Shown piece after piece: positions 12,101 to 27,100 of a stretch of 64,000 nt of DNA. Each line of letters starts with the position of its first letter. The stretch's first letter is position 1. The stretch is taken from NCBI RefSeq assembly GCF_958450345.1, contig NC_088784.1, forward strand, positions 67,233,747 to 67,297,746. The letters run 5' to 3'. This DNA is from Calliphora vicina (taxonomy: Eukaryota > Arthropoda > Insecta > Diptera > Calliphoridae). The notes beneath the pieces are model-generated. The model did no database searches and was not told the origin of the DNA. It worked only from the letters and a program-made list of their open reading frames with translations. Both the position numbers and the translations under genes were made by a program.

Positions 12101-15100
12101 CTGTCTGTCTGTTGAAATCAGTTTTCTGAAGACCCCAGATATCTTCGGGATCCAAATCTTCAATAATTCTGTCAGACATGCTTTCGAGAATTTTGCTATT
12201 TAAAATCAGCAAAATCGGTCCACAAATGGCTGAGATATGAGGAAAAAACCAAGACAACCTCGATTTTTGACCAATTTTTTACCTATATCTGGATTACTAA
12301 GACATTAATATAGACAATATGGATATCTAATGATAGATATTTCAAAGACATTTGCAACGACGTATATAAGACCATATTAAGTTGGACCTACAATGGGTCA
12401 AAATCGGGAAAATTTTTAACCCGAATTTTTTTTTCAAACAAAAAAAATTTAAAAAACCAAAAAAAAATTTTTAAAATTTAAAAAAAAAAATTTTAAATTT
12501 AAAAAAAAAAAAATTTAATTTAAAAAAAAAAAATTTAAAATAAATTTTTTTCCAAAAAATGAAAAAAAAACAACTAAAAAAAATTAAATTTTGTTTACCC
12601 AAAAATATTTAAAATTTTGAAGTATAATTTGGTGAAGGGTATATAAGATTCGGCACAGCCGAATATAGCACTCTTACTTGTTTTTTTATTCAGTTGTTCA
12701 GACAATTGAACTGTCAATTCACATGTGTTTGTTGTGGCGAAAAATATAACAAAAGTAAAAGCAAAAAAAACAACAGGCAACTTTGACAGTTCACTTGTCT
12801 ATTAACAAAAACAAAGTAGCTGTTGTTTTTGTACATGTTGTATTTGTTGAAGTTGTGTCGTCTCCTTCTATAAATTCGCCTTGAATATAGCCTTTTGACA
12901 GATCCGTCAAAGTAAGTATTAAGTGGTGGCAAAATCACTAGTTTGGTTTGTTCCGGTCCACACTGTGAAACATTTGCTGCAAAACATTTTTAAATTCTCT
13001 TTTGAAACTGCAATCGTGTCCACACAGTGAAGTTTTTGCTTTTCAGTGTTTGACATTTCTGTACAGAACGAATACGAACGAATAAATGTGAATGACATAC
13101 TCAACAAAAACTTCATGTACATGAAACTTAGTACCCTTTTCCATTCCTCTTTCCCCTTTCGACAAACTGAAATGTTTTGCAGCAAATGTTTCACAGTATG
13201 GATGGGGACTTTGATTTCAAATTATTACAATTTGAATATAGTCTTTTGACAGATCCGTCAAAGTAAGTATTAAGGTGTCAAAATCACTAGTTTGGTTTGA
13301 TTTCGAATTATTACAATTTGGTATTAAACTTAAATGTTTTCTGGTGATGCATTAGGACTATAACTTTTTTACATTTTTGGCAAATTTCAAAATAGACCAA
13401 TAAACGTTATTTTAAACAAATGGTATTACTTTTTCGCAGTTGTCAAACTAGTTTACCAACAAAACGCGGTAAAGTTTGGAGATAATTTTTTATTTTTTTT
13501 ATACCAAAATGCAAATATTTTTTTTTATTAATATATCAACCTGGCTCAAATCTATATTTAAAATTTGAGGTAACGGGAAAGAATCCGCTGCTTTACTATA
13601 AAAAAAAATAAAAAAGGAATAAAAATTTGAGAAAATTTTGACTTTAAAAATCGTTTTTTTGTGTTCGGTTTTTATTCCAAAATGACCCGTAAAAAATGTT
13701 ATCGTAAATAACATAACATTTGCCATCTCAAGGCTAGGGCCAGAATTTGGTTATAGCCCTAGTATGCATATATGCTTGACAACAGGTATTATTTTTTAAC
13801 ATCAGTTTCGACAAAACACCAACAAATAAACTGTTATTTATTGTAAATTTAAATAATTACACCCACAAATTAAAATGTGAATGATTCTATAGGTTTATTA
13901 TGAATTTTTGCTTCATTTGTTTACGACCATTTTAATAATTTCCCGGACTATTGTCCTTCCCTGGAAGAAATTAAAAAATCGTTTCATTCCCGGGAATTCG
14001 AATCATAAACTTTTACCAGCGTGTTTGGTCTAACGATTTTAAGGATTTATAACATAATAATGGCATTTGACCGGTCTTACCACACTCTCAGTTTTAATCG
14101 GTATAAAATCAATTTCGATTATGTTGAATTTGGAAAACACACGTAGCTCGTTTCGAAAGACAAATTTTTAAAACTAGATTTTGTATAAATAAATTTAAAC
14201 CACCATTTTTTACGCTAAATATAAATATCCTTAGACTTTGTAACCATATTTTACGATCTAATTTCAGAGTACTTAGAACTAATTTGTGCAACATTTTATA
14301 AGGATTACCGCATAATAAACATATTTATGACTGCTCAAAGAGTATTTCAATTTCAACAAATTCTGTTATTTTCACCATAATACTTGCTATCTGTGGATAT
14401 AATGGAATCATTCGATTAACAACAATTTTGAGCATCCCAACGAATCTGAATATTGTAACTTGAAGAAGAAAACTTGTAAATAAATTTCCGAAAATATTCA
14501 ACATCAAAGAGTACTGGATTCATCCATCCCTGCTGACAACATTATTGGGTTTTTGGCAATTGAGTTAACGCATTACTGCCTTCCTCTACTCTATGGCAGC
14601 TAGTCTCTCCCTAACTACTCTCCATATCTTAAACTCAAAGGCTATACAAGAGTATATGTAGATGTTCTTAAAATATTCTTTTTTGAAATAAAAATTATAA
14701 AACTTAAGAGAGCTTTTTAAAATATTGTTGTTGTTGATCTATTGGTGACAACATACTTAGATTTTTTGGCAATTTAGTTTCGCCTTTTTGTCTTCACTCT
14801 TCATTTTTCGAATATGGAAATAAGTGTGTGCAGAACAAATATGTATTTCAAATAGATCGTAAAAAAAGCTTTTCTGATGCTAATTTTTTTGCAAATATTT
14901 GTTTGAAATTTTTAGTTAATATTTTTAGTATCTTATAACTAATAAACAACAATGAATCAACAGGGATATACGCAACCACCACTATATCCCGATAAAACGG
15001 GATATCCACCTAATAATCCAACATCAAGTAAGTAAAATATTAATATTTGCAGTGGATATTTAGTGGGCAGTCTAGATTGCCTTTTTCATGATTGATTCCG

Positions 15101-18100
15101 CATACTCATATACATACTATATACAGTTACGAACAAGAAAATAGCAGCCAAAATGTAAAATGTTGACCCCCTCTGACTCAGAGAGTTTTCGACCGATCTT
15201 GTTGAAAAATTGTGTCTGATCGGAAGACATCGATTTCAAAAGTTGGTTCACTTAACATGAAATCCCCCATATATAAGTGAGTCTCCGAGATTACATCTAT
15301 ATTGTTTTCGTTGATAAAATGTGACACCTCAGCTTTGTGCTGGTTCAAGCCATTTGCGTCCCAGAAGAATTTGTATCATTTGGTTCTGGGCTCTCAAAAG
15401 CTCTTGTATGGTATTTTGCATAGATGTTTTGAAATTAGACATGTTTTGAATAAGTGAGGTAGGTTATTTGCAAGACTATTTAATAAGTTTTGATTAATAT
15501 CAAACGGTTCCAGACTGAACAGGAACCTCTTTATTATTTTTATTTGGAGTGGGAGCTCCAGCAATTTGCGGATAGGAACTGCAATTCAGATTTACTGGTT
15601 CAACTATTCGCCTCTTAACCACTTTTGTCTATCTCTTATTATTTTCAACAATACTTTGTAAACTGGACAACCGGCAAGACATGAAACCGTAATATTCCAT
15701 CATGACAACGCTCGGTTACATGTTGCCTGTTAAAAAGTATTTAGAATGAAGTGGTTGGGAAGTTTTGCCTCATCCATTTTATAGTCCAGACCGTGCTCCG
15801 TCCGACTGCTATGTATCTCGATCGATGCAGAAAGCTCTCTCTGGGAAACGTTTTACTTTGGAACAGAGTATCCGATATTGGCTTGATATGTTCTTCGCCT
15901 CAAAAGATGAGCAGTTCTTTTGGCACGGAATGCATATGTTGCCAGAAAGATGGGAAAAACTATATTTTAATCAAACTATTTTGTTTATTCAAAATATCAA
16001 TACATGGCATTAACATTCGTCCATGTAACATGTGGCCACTGCGATTGTTCTTGGCAAAGCGCATTCTGGACTTCCAATTTTGGGTCACCTTTTCGAGCAG
16101 GCCGTATGTCACGAATAACACGAACAATGTTGGCTTCCAAGGCCTCACTTGTTGCTGGTTTATCATCATAAACCAGTGACATCACGTGGCCCCACAGGAA
16201 ATAATCGAGAGGTGTCAAATCGCACGACCTTAGAGGGCAACTGACAGGTTCATTTCTCGAAATCAAGTTTTATTTCTTTAAATCGATAGTTGCTGTCGCC
16301 GTATGTCAGTAGCACCATCAACATTGACATTGATCCGACATCTCGGTCGAATCAATGTCATCCATATTTTCCAACAATAAATCATTGATCAAGTTGCAGT
16401 AATACAGGCTCCGACTTCATATTTGAAGAAATAAGGTCCAGCGTTTAAACCACACCAAACGGTGGTGGTTGTAATGGAGTCTGTAGAGTCTGTTGTGGTT
16501 TGGCGGCAATTTTGTTTATTAACAAAACCTTTAAGCTAAAAATGAGCCTCATCGCTGAACACAATTTTGCGATAAAACAGTCATAGTAAATGTGGATATT
16601 TTGGAAGAGTTATTCCAGCATAAATCTATTCATGATGAGTCATAAAAGTCCAAACGTGAGTGCAGTATGACAGTTCGTTTGGCAGTTATGTTCTATCGGG
16701 TTTAAAAAAATACCCTCTATAAGTTTGTCATTTCGTTAGTAATTTCCACATATTTCATTTGCAACCCCATAAAGAATATGTATTCTGGATCGTTATAGAT
16801 ACTGTTAAAATCAAATTTCCGAATGAAGCCCCCAAATTATTTACAAAATTAATGAAAAATTGTAACTGTCTGGATTTACACACAGCAAGTTTACTTGAAG
16901 CAAGTCTCTTCGATTCCCTTTTAAACTTGCTCGTGTGTTTACACACAGCAAGTCTGTGTATTTCAAAATCTAATAGACGCCGTAGTGAAAATGAGAAAAC
17001 AAAAGAGAATTGGAGAGACTTGCCAGTACAAGCAAATGTGTACCCCTCATATTTCTTCTTGCCTCTCTCTCCTATAAACTCAGACTTGCGGCAAGAAAAC
17101 TTGCCCTGTGTAAAAGAAGACTTGCAGCTAGAAAACTTGTTCTGTGTAAAAGCAGACTTAGATTCTTTTATTACTTTCAAATTATTATGAAAATAAATGT
17201 TTATAATTTTAATACATTTTTTTTGTAGATCAAACATGTGGTTGGAAGGAGAGTCCTGGGGATGATTTTAAATTTCAACCTAATGGCGATTCAGTAGATC
17301 CCGAGGACTTGCAGCCAAAGAACTTTTCGTTCGATGAAGCCAGTGTACGGAAGGGATTCTTACGTAAAGTCTATCTCATTTTAATGGTAAGAGTGAATGA
17401 AATTAATGCATATGCACTGTAAAGTAATTAGAGCAGTTATAGCAAAATATAGCAAAGTAGAGCTGGAAAAAATCAAGGTCTTAAAATAATACTAAGAAAG
17501 TAATATACAAATCATGAATCGTAATCGGAATGAAAGTGACAATGTTAATGGACCTTCAGACGATCTGTAAAAATACCCACTTCCATTCAATGACTGTTGT
17601 TGTAGCTGCTGGGACTTTATGGAAAGGATTTAGATTTGACAAGCAAACGAATTTACTAGATTGTTTGCAGTTAGCACGCTACTGCAAAATTAAATTCGTA
17701 TAATAGTTAAAAGTCATACATATATTAATATATTTCTTATCTAATTATTACAGTGCCAGCTAATTGTCACATTTGGCACAGTGGCCATATTTTTATTCCA
17801 CCAACCTACATTGGAATTTTCCCAAAAACATCGATACCTAGCAGTGGTTGCTTTAGTAATAACGTTAGTGATTGGAGTTGCAATGGCATGCTGTGAGACA
17901 CCACGTCGTAAATTCCCCACTAATTTTATATGCTTAGCCATATTTACAGCTGCCGAATCATTCCTAATGGGTACGATAGCTGGCCGTTATAAAGCAGATT
18001 CGGTGAGTTGTAAAATTTTCCAAAATAAGGAAATTTCTAATTAATGTTTTCCTTCATTTCTAGGTATTATTGGCTGTTGGTATTACGGCCATTTTATGTT

Positions 18101-21100
18101 TATCCTTGACTATATTTGCTATGCAAACCAAATATGATTTTACAGTCTGTGGTGGTTTCGTAGTTTGTTCCATGATGTGTCTGATGATATTCGGTATTGT
18201 TACCATCTTTTATCGCAACCATATCGTTCATACTATTTATGCCAGCTGTGGCGCTCTATTGGCTTCTTTTTTCCTCATTTATGATACCCAAATGATGATG
18301 GGTGGAGAGCACAAGTATAGCGTTAGTCCTGAAGAGTATATATTTGCCGCTTTAACTCTTTACATGGATGTCATACGCATTTTCTTGTTTATTTTAAAAT
18401 TGTTTGGCAAAAAAAGTGATTAATTTCCTATGAGTCCAAATTTAATAATAATAAGATGAAATTTATTAATAGAAACAGAACAAATTACGCTTTTAGAATC
18501 TTAAAGTATTGACGTGTAAAATATTTTAATAACATTATTTATAGTAGATTTTTAAATTTGTGAAAGGTTTACAAAACTAAATTTCCAAACAAAATTTGTT
18601 TTATAAACCTAAATCTTGTTTATTATAAATGGGACCTTAAATGTATATACCCAGGAAGAATAGTATTTTCACAACTAGTTCCAGAACGCATGAATATAGC
18701 TAGTGCTCGTTTGAATTTGGCGTTGTGAAAAATAATTTTTAATTGAAATTGTGACCTTCTGATCAAATTCTACCGAAGCGTTTAGGAGTCAGTATACCTT
18801 CCTTGGAACGGTTCTGGCATCAGTTATCTAAACAATGATTTTTGCTTGAATTTGTCAAACTCGGAACTAGTTCTACAAGTTTTCCTGGGTAGTTATTCAG
18901 TTTTTTTATAGAATCAGGAATTTCTATTAAGTCGTTTTTTAACCTAAGAATTTATTATAATAAACTGTCTGCGATTTAAAAAAAAAACATTGATTTTTTT
19001 ACTAATCTAAACTTTAAATCGAAAGCGAATACAATGGAAACTTGTTTGAAAACTATATTTCGTAAATTCAGTTTTAAAAAACACGACCTTTTACTAAGAT
19101 AAATTAAAATTAATTAAGTTTTTCTAAACTAGCGGACCCGGCGAACTTCGCCTCGCCCCAATTTTAAGGCTTCAGACAAACTTTAGAGTAATAATACAAC
19201 ATTTCGCATTTTCCGCAATTTTCCAAGATTTAGACTAAGAACTTTCTATTGTTTGATTTGGAAAGGAATAATTTCAAAATTTCATACAAAAACTCGATTT
19301 TCCAATTTTCCGACTTTTCCGGAGGTATTTTCCAAAATATTCTTTCGTAAAAACCTTCTCCTCGAAAATACGAACTGACTAAAAATTTTACAGAAATCGG
19401 CACAGCCGTTCTCATTTTATGAATTACTATACATTATTTACACCATTTTTATATGTATATATAGATTTCATCGTTTTCTCAGCATTGACAAAACAATGGA
19501 AACTATAAGAATGAAGAATGAAGACTAAAACTAAAATAATATATATGAAAACGATGTTAGGTTAGGTTCCATGGACAGCCACTCGTCAATTAGCTCACTT
19601 GGGTCCATTCAAATCTGATCCCATTGTGCTACCTCAAGTTTGTCAGAGCCGGGCATTGGCAGAACAGAGTCAGAGTCTCCTCCATTTCTTCGTTTTGACA
19701 GCTTCTACAGTAATCGTTAAACCGTATGCCCAATCGTCTGGCAGAAGATTGGGCCTTGCTCATGACGGAAATCCATAAGTAGGATTGTCCTGCTGGCTCG
19801 TATACGGGACAGGTCCCCCTGAAAACGACTTGAACTTTCATAATTGTCTTATAATAAATTAGCTGAACCTGTTTTATATTGCATCTCGATTTTAATGTAC
19901 AGTTTTGGACAAGTCTCTTACTTGTTTTTTAATAGATTTCATATGGAAATTTCTTATTAATGCACCTAATTTGAAAGAGTAAACAAAATTATTTATCATC
20001 GATTGATAATATAAAATAACTTTTATAGTACCGGACATGTGTTGGAATCAACATCGGCCCACATCTGTTTTTATATATATGTACACTAGAGTGCTCCAAG
20101 ATTGTATGGACGAAAAAAACTTTCTAGGTACAGGCCGTCCCCCCCTCTAGAATTGTTCTATGTATTGTAGAAACACGTTGTGTAAAATATTAGGATGATA
20201 AGATAACGTTAACTGGTGGCGCAACGACGCTGAAGTTTTGAGGTGCATTTGCAAGGGGAAAATATGCAATTTTTTCAGTTTTTATAAAAATTTTGCCATT
20301 AAATAATGACTTTTACAATTTAATTTAAAAGAATCGAAATGTGTACGTAATTGTCGTTATAATAAGATATAAAAGACAAAAATTGGTGAAAAAGTGTTAA
20401 AGTTATTAAAAAATCGCCAGGCCATTAACGTGTCTCAGGCCACTAGAACAAGAAATTTATGAACAAAATTAACATATTTTGAGAAATATTAAAATAAAAG
20501 CTAATTTTTACTTAAAATATATCCATATTTACTTGTATATGAGTTTTTGTCCTCGTAGGATACCGTTAACCTATTCGCAGGTATGACCAAAAAAATTAAA
20601 TTTTTTTAACGGCAGTTTCAAAACTCCAATTTCAAATTTTTAAAAATATTGTTAAACAAATTTCAGAATTTTTTGATCATCACATGGGGATTTATTGACA
20701 ACATAATAGGGAATAAAAATGTGAAAAAAGTATGTCAATACCTCCTATAGTTTTTCCGTACCTGCGATATAAATTTTGCGATTTTCGAGAAAAACTAATT
20801 TTTTGCCCATATTTTGGGGAATGATCAGAATTTCCTTACTGTAATGATTTTTAAGTAAAAGCTATCCAGAATAATATAGTCCAGGTAATTTTAAATATAG
20901 TCTGAAAGTTTTACTAAAATCGGAAAACTTTAACCCTTAAATCGTGAAGGTCAAATGTCCATTTTTTCAATATTTGGAATTTCTCATGGAAAGATAGCGA
21001 AATATTATATATTTTTGGGCCGATTTTGATGAAACTTACGAAAAATATAAAATGAAGTCTAATATTCACAATAACAGTACAAAAATGGAAATTAACCCTT

Positions 21101-24100
21101 AATAGCACTTGGGGTCCAAATGACCCTCAACTTTTAAAATCACGAAAAACACATTAATTTTGACCCCAAGTACTCTTAAGGGTTAATTTCCATTTTTGTA
21201 CTGTTATTGTGAATATTAGACTTCATTTTATATTTTTCGTAAGTTTCATCAAAATCGGCACAAAAATATATAATATTTCGCTATCTTTCCATGAGAAATT
21301 CCAAATATTGAAAAAATTGACCTTTGACCTTTGACCTTCACGATTTAACGGTTAAAGTTTTCCGATTTTAGTAAAACTTTCAGACTATATTTAAAATTAC
21401 CTGGACTATATTATTCTGAATAGATTTTACTTAAAAATCATTACAGTAAGGAAATTCTGATCATTCCCCAAAATATGGCCAAAAAATTAGTTTTTCTCGA
21501 AAATCGCAAAATTTATATCGCAGGTACGGAAAAACTATAGGAGGTATTGACATACTTTTTTCACATTTTTATTCCCTAATATGTTGTCAATAAATCCCCA
21601 TGTGATGATCAAAAAATTCTGAAATTTGTTTAACAATATTTTTAAAAATTTGAAATTGGAGTTTTGAAACTGCCGTTAAAAAAATTTAATTTTTTTGGTC
21701 ATACCTGCGAATAGGTTAACGGTATCCTACGAGGACAAAAACTCATATACAAGTAAATATGGATATATTTTAAGTAAAAATTAGCTTTTATTTTAATATT
21801 TCTCAAAATATGTTAATTTTGTTCATAAATTTCTTGTTCTAGTGGCCTGAGACACGTTAATGGCCTGGCGATTTTTTAATAACTTTAACACTTTTTCACC
21901 AATTTTTGTCTTTTATATCTTATTATAACGACAATTACGTACACATTTCGATTCTTTTAAATTAAATTGTAAAAGTCATTATTTAATGGCAAAATTTTTA
22001 CAAAATCTGAAAAAATTGCATATTTTCCCCTTGTAAATGCACCTCAAAACTTCAGCGTCGTTGCGCCACCAGTTAACGTTATCCTATCATCCTAATATTT
22101 TACACAATATGTTTCTACAATACATAGAACAATTCTAGAGGGGGGGACGATCAAAATTCGCAATTTTATTTTTTTGGAGCACTCTAATGTACACTTAGGT
22201 CTCGTTTTATGCGATAGATGCGTTCCAAAAAAAATCGCATAAATTGAATTCGCATAAAAAGATACTCTAGCTTCATATAAAAACTAATAATTCGTTCTAA
22301 AATTCTGAAAAACCTCATAAATTCAGATTTTAATTAAAAAATCAGAACAAAATCGCATAAAAAAATCAACAAAAATATATTTATTTAATTTACTTAAACA
22401 ATAAAAACAAAATACGTTAACAAAAATAAACAAAAATATTTGTAATTACAGAATAGTGAAAATGAGCTAACACATTTTTTAAGGAAATTTTGTAAATATG
22501 TATTATTAATCTGAATCACTGAATAATTGTCTGCATCGGTTTGGAATTGGTTCAACGTCACTTTCAACACTAGATGATATAATCATTATTCCGTATCTGA
22601 ATCTATATTAAGAATTTGATTTTGTAAAAAACAAACTATAACCATTATGTCAGTGATGCAAAATTGGTTTCATTTAAAAATGCTAAAAAGGTAAGGCCCT
22701 TAAGGGCTCGGTTATGTAAATGAAGAATTAAAAAAAAAACCATCTAAAATTTCAAAATTTAAAACGAGACCTGAGTGTATATGTTGTAATGTAAAAATTA
22801 GATTTTTACACACCCCTCCGCCCATAGACCGAATATCAAAAATCTGACTTTACAGTATTATCCGCTGGGTTATTCTGAAGATTTCCTGAAAATTTCATCA
22901 AAATCGGTCAAGCAGTTTTTTATATATATAGATGGCATTAGCGGTATAATATACCGTATAATGTAAAAACTACCGTATAATGTAAAAACTTAGCCCCTCC
23001 GCCCACAGATCGAAAATCAAAAATTTGACCCGCTAGGCTATTCTGAAGATACCCTGAACATTTCATCAAAATCGGTCCAAAATTGTTTTTGAGTTCATTC
23101 GGAACATACATACAAACATCAATTTTTATATATATAGATAACTAGCTGTCCCGCCAAACGTTGTTCTGCCATAGCTCACACAAAGTTTTAAGACTCCCAC
23201 TATAATAGTACTCCAGATATGCATAAATAAATTTTTACTTTTTATGGGTGGTGCCATGCCCATTGCACCTATAAAGGTCAATTGTGAATCTATAAAGATA
23301 TCGTGATGAAATTGAACATAATTTTTGTAAGGATCGGTCTATAATTGATCCTACTCACCATATATCAAAAGTAGTTTTTTCCGGAAGCAAATTGCTACTA
23401 CTAAATTAGAGACTGAATTAATCTAGTTCTGTTTTTTTTGCTATACAGTAATAATTAAAATTAACTGTAGCCAATATTTCACTTAAACTGCAATGGAATC
23501 TAATGAGTATTTTTTTATCTTATTTAATTTGATATTTAATGTACACTCAATTAATATGATTGTATGTACATAAATGACAAATAACTATCAATGTTTATTT
23601 TATCGTAAAATAGCTCACACAGAAAAAAAAACAATAACATCAACAAGAACCAAAACCCCATTAACATTAATGAATTTTATTAAATTTATGTAATAAAACG
23701 TTTATTATCCCTTAAAATTAATAGAGTGTAAGTTGAGCCATCATCATGTATAAATCGAATGCGATAAATGTTTCAACAACTATTCCAACAACCGCAACGA
23801 AGAACAAAAACAGTGATAATGAATTGGAAATATTACCATTGAATGGTAAAAATAATAAAATATTTAAATTAATCGTATTATAATTTTCGCAACTCAAGAA
23901 TAATGAAAATAATAAAAGTGAATAAATTTTGCATTTACAAAATTTAGATAAAAACCTACAATGTAGTTTATTGTCAACGCCATTGTATCTGGAATTGAGA
24001 GGATTCAGTATTGAGGATACAAATAAAAGGAAGCATTTAGTAAGAACCATATTTGGTTGGATAATTGTAAGTAGTAAAGAAATAATTTACAAAATATGTA

Positions 24101-27100
24101 TTAATAATAATTTATTATGGTTAAAAAAAATTAATCAATCCAGTTTCGATAAAACTGCATGTGTATGAATTTAAATTAAGGACTAAGTTAAGAAAAACTT
24201 TTATATAAAAATATCTAATTATACTCTTTAAGCGGTATTACGATCGATTGAATACATATAGATAGCTTCGGCTGTGCCGAGTCTTGTATACCAACCATCA
24301 ATATGTAGTTTTGGCCTTTATGGGGACTTGAATCAGTTATGGTGCGAATTGTACAGAATTTAATAGTGATTAATTTCTTAAAACATTAAATGACTTATGT
24401 AGAAATTTATGTTAAGGACTGAGATCGAAAAAACCTATACACACGTTTTTCATTAAAACTTTTAAACCTTTGTAAAACATGTCAGTTATTATTTTTAATG
24501 TTGTTGTTAATCTGATGAGTGACGAGAAAAAGGTGCGTACTAAAATTGTTAAATATTTTCAAAAAAACCCAACTTGGTCCTACAAAAAGTTGGCCAATCA
24601 ATCAAAGGTTTGTATTGGGGGAACTTGTCCGTTGATAGAAAACCTGCTTCATGTAGAAGGATTGGTCCACATGATGTTTCTAAAACCAATAAATAAAAAG
24701 CATTTTCAAAAGAGCTCCCAATACATCCGGTAGCAAAGCAGTCCGGTTAGCACAGTGCTCGGACTATTTGGTACGAAAAGTTAAAGCCAATGCAGGTTTA
24801 AAAACATACAAGGCTCAAAAAGTTCATGACTGGAACTCTGCTAAAAAATTTAGAGGCCAAAGACAGAGCACGGAAATTGTAGTAAAATTTTATACAAAAA
24901 TTATACCTGCAGCTTAATGGATGATGAAACGTGCGTATGGAAAATTGTTCGCATCATCTGCTAAAGCTTGTACAAATTGGAAGGAGTTAATCGGTATTGT
25001 TCCAACCGCCACTTCACGATTCACCAAAAATTTTCAATAGGATTGAGCTTGGGACATTGAACTGGTCACGACATCAATAATTGTTTCAAAATTGGCAACG
25101 CAGTAAGGAAACAGTAAAACATGGTTGCTTTATATGGTGCCATCTTGGACCAATGCAAAGAATCGATGAAATAATGGGTAAAGGAAACCATCTGCGTATT
25201 TTGCAGACTCATCATACCGATGTTGTAGTCGTGGATGAAGTAATTTTTCAATGGGATGGCGACCTAATGTACACGTCAAAAATCGTAGAGAATGGTGATT
25301 CTAGACAAATTTCTTATTAATGCAGTTACCAGCTCAATCCTATTGAGAATTTGTGGTGAATCGTGAAGTGGCGGTTGGAAGAATACTGATTAATTCCTAC
25401 CAATATGTACGACCTTTAGCAGCGGAAAAAGAGATTATTCCAAATGAAGTAAATGAAAAATTGGTAGAAAATATGCCAAAGCGTGTAAAAATTTATTAAC
25501 GTAATAACGTACATTTTGAAAAAAAAATTTAAAAATGCAATTCTTCTCTAAAGTTTTTTTGGGGTGCAAAATTGATTATTAAACATAAAATAAATGACAG
25601 AAAAAATTTTGGGATTTGATTCTTCTTAGATTCTTCAAGGCATTTATTAAGATATTGATACTTTCTCAGCTTTCGATATCTTGCTCGATAATTGACCCAT
25701 CGATATCATTATCGAACGTATAATCGTTGTCTTCCGTAATTTGATCCTTGTTCCAATTTTCAATATCATCAATGCTGAAGTCAACGTTTTAAAATATGTA
25801 TGTACAGTGGTCGACATAAGTCTACGTACGACCACAATTTTTGCCACTTTATTAGAAAAAATCCGGTAAATAAAAAAATAATAATGCAGTTTTGTTTGAA
25901 ATCTATTTTTATTGCTATGCTCCAAAAAAATGTTGCAATGTAAACTTGCAAAATTATTCATAAAAAACAATAAAAAAAAACATTGACAAAAGTCTACATA
26001 CAACCACAGCATGTCCTGGTTTTTTTGAATACTAGCAGATAAGCATGCAATTTATTAAGTCTACAGTTCAAACAATATTCAGTAACTTTGAAAACACTGG
26101 TACAGTTAAAAACAAGCTGCGAAGTGGTCGCCCAAAGAAAGAGATGTAATCTTCATTTTAAAAGAAGTCAACAAAAACTCAAAAGTAAATACCTCAAAAT
26201 TGGCCAAAGAACTCGCAACAAGATCAGAAGTTATTGTTCATCTACGAACAATTCAAAGAACCTTAAATAATAATGGTAATTATAGCAGAACTCCTCGTAA
26301 ATTAGCGAACGGATCGCAAACTTCGTTTGGAAAAGCACTTTGAAAAGGACATGGAATTCTGGAAGCGAGTTTTGTTCACTGATGAGTTGACGTATAACAT
26401 ATTTGGAAGTGATGGAAGAGATAAAGTGTGGCGCAAAACAAATAGAGCAATGGATACGAAAAACTTACTCGCTACAGTTAAGCATGGTGTTGGCAGTGTG
26501 ATGGTTTGGGGTATTGTCGCTGTTTCTGGAGTGGGAAAGTTAGTGTTTATTGAGCATAATATGGATCGTTATCAGTACAAATCCATTTTGGAACAAAATT
26601 TTAGAGCATCCGTTGATATTTTAACTCTTGGTTAAAGTTGGATTTTTCAACAAGATAACGATGCGAAACATTGGTCTCAAATTGTTAAGATTGGCTACTC
26701 TACCATGCCCCATGATAATTGTACACACCACATCAAAGCCCGGACTTAAATGTTATTGAGCGTATGGGAAATTCTACAACGGAAGATCCGAAAACATCTT
26801 ATTACTTGTGAACCAATAACGTCCGCAGAATTTAGTTACTTCGTTGCCCAGACGCTTGTAGATGCCCGTGGTGGCCCAACGAAATATTGAATTTAATGCA
26901 AATTTGTATTCGTTGAAAAATTTTTTATTTAATGTACAGATCTTATGTAGACTTTTTTCAACATATTTTTTTAATTTTTTGTGAATAAAAGTTAAATTAA
27001 TTATAAATTTAGCGATATTTTTTGTTATATTACTAAAAATGCTTTTGAAATAAAACTGCCCAATTGTGGGCAAATTTTTCAATGAATTTTACAAATATTT

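Noticed and set aside
12060..12112. GTCT microsatellite as an independent feature
   Set aside because: It is an internal, variable tract of the DINE-like family and occurs at the same place in other copies.
11934..12257. Frame with RQTDRRTDRQTDRQTD-type repeats
   Set aside because: Translation of the GTCT tract in a DINE-like repeat, not a protein.
16755..17237. 160-codon minus-strand and 143-codon plus-strand frames
   Set aside because: They overlap a MITE-like repeat with TTACACACAGCAAGT units, and they include intron sequence and the splice acceptor of TMBIM copy 2.
23718..24050. 110-codon minus-strand frame
   Set aside because: It is the antisense shadow of exons 1 and 2 of TMBIM copy 3.
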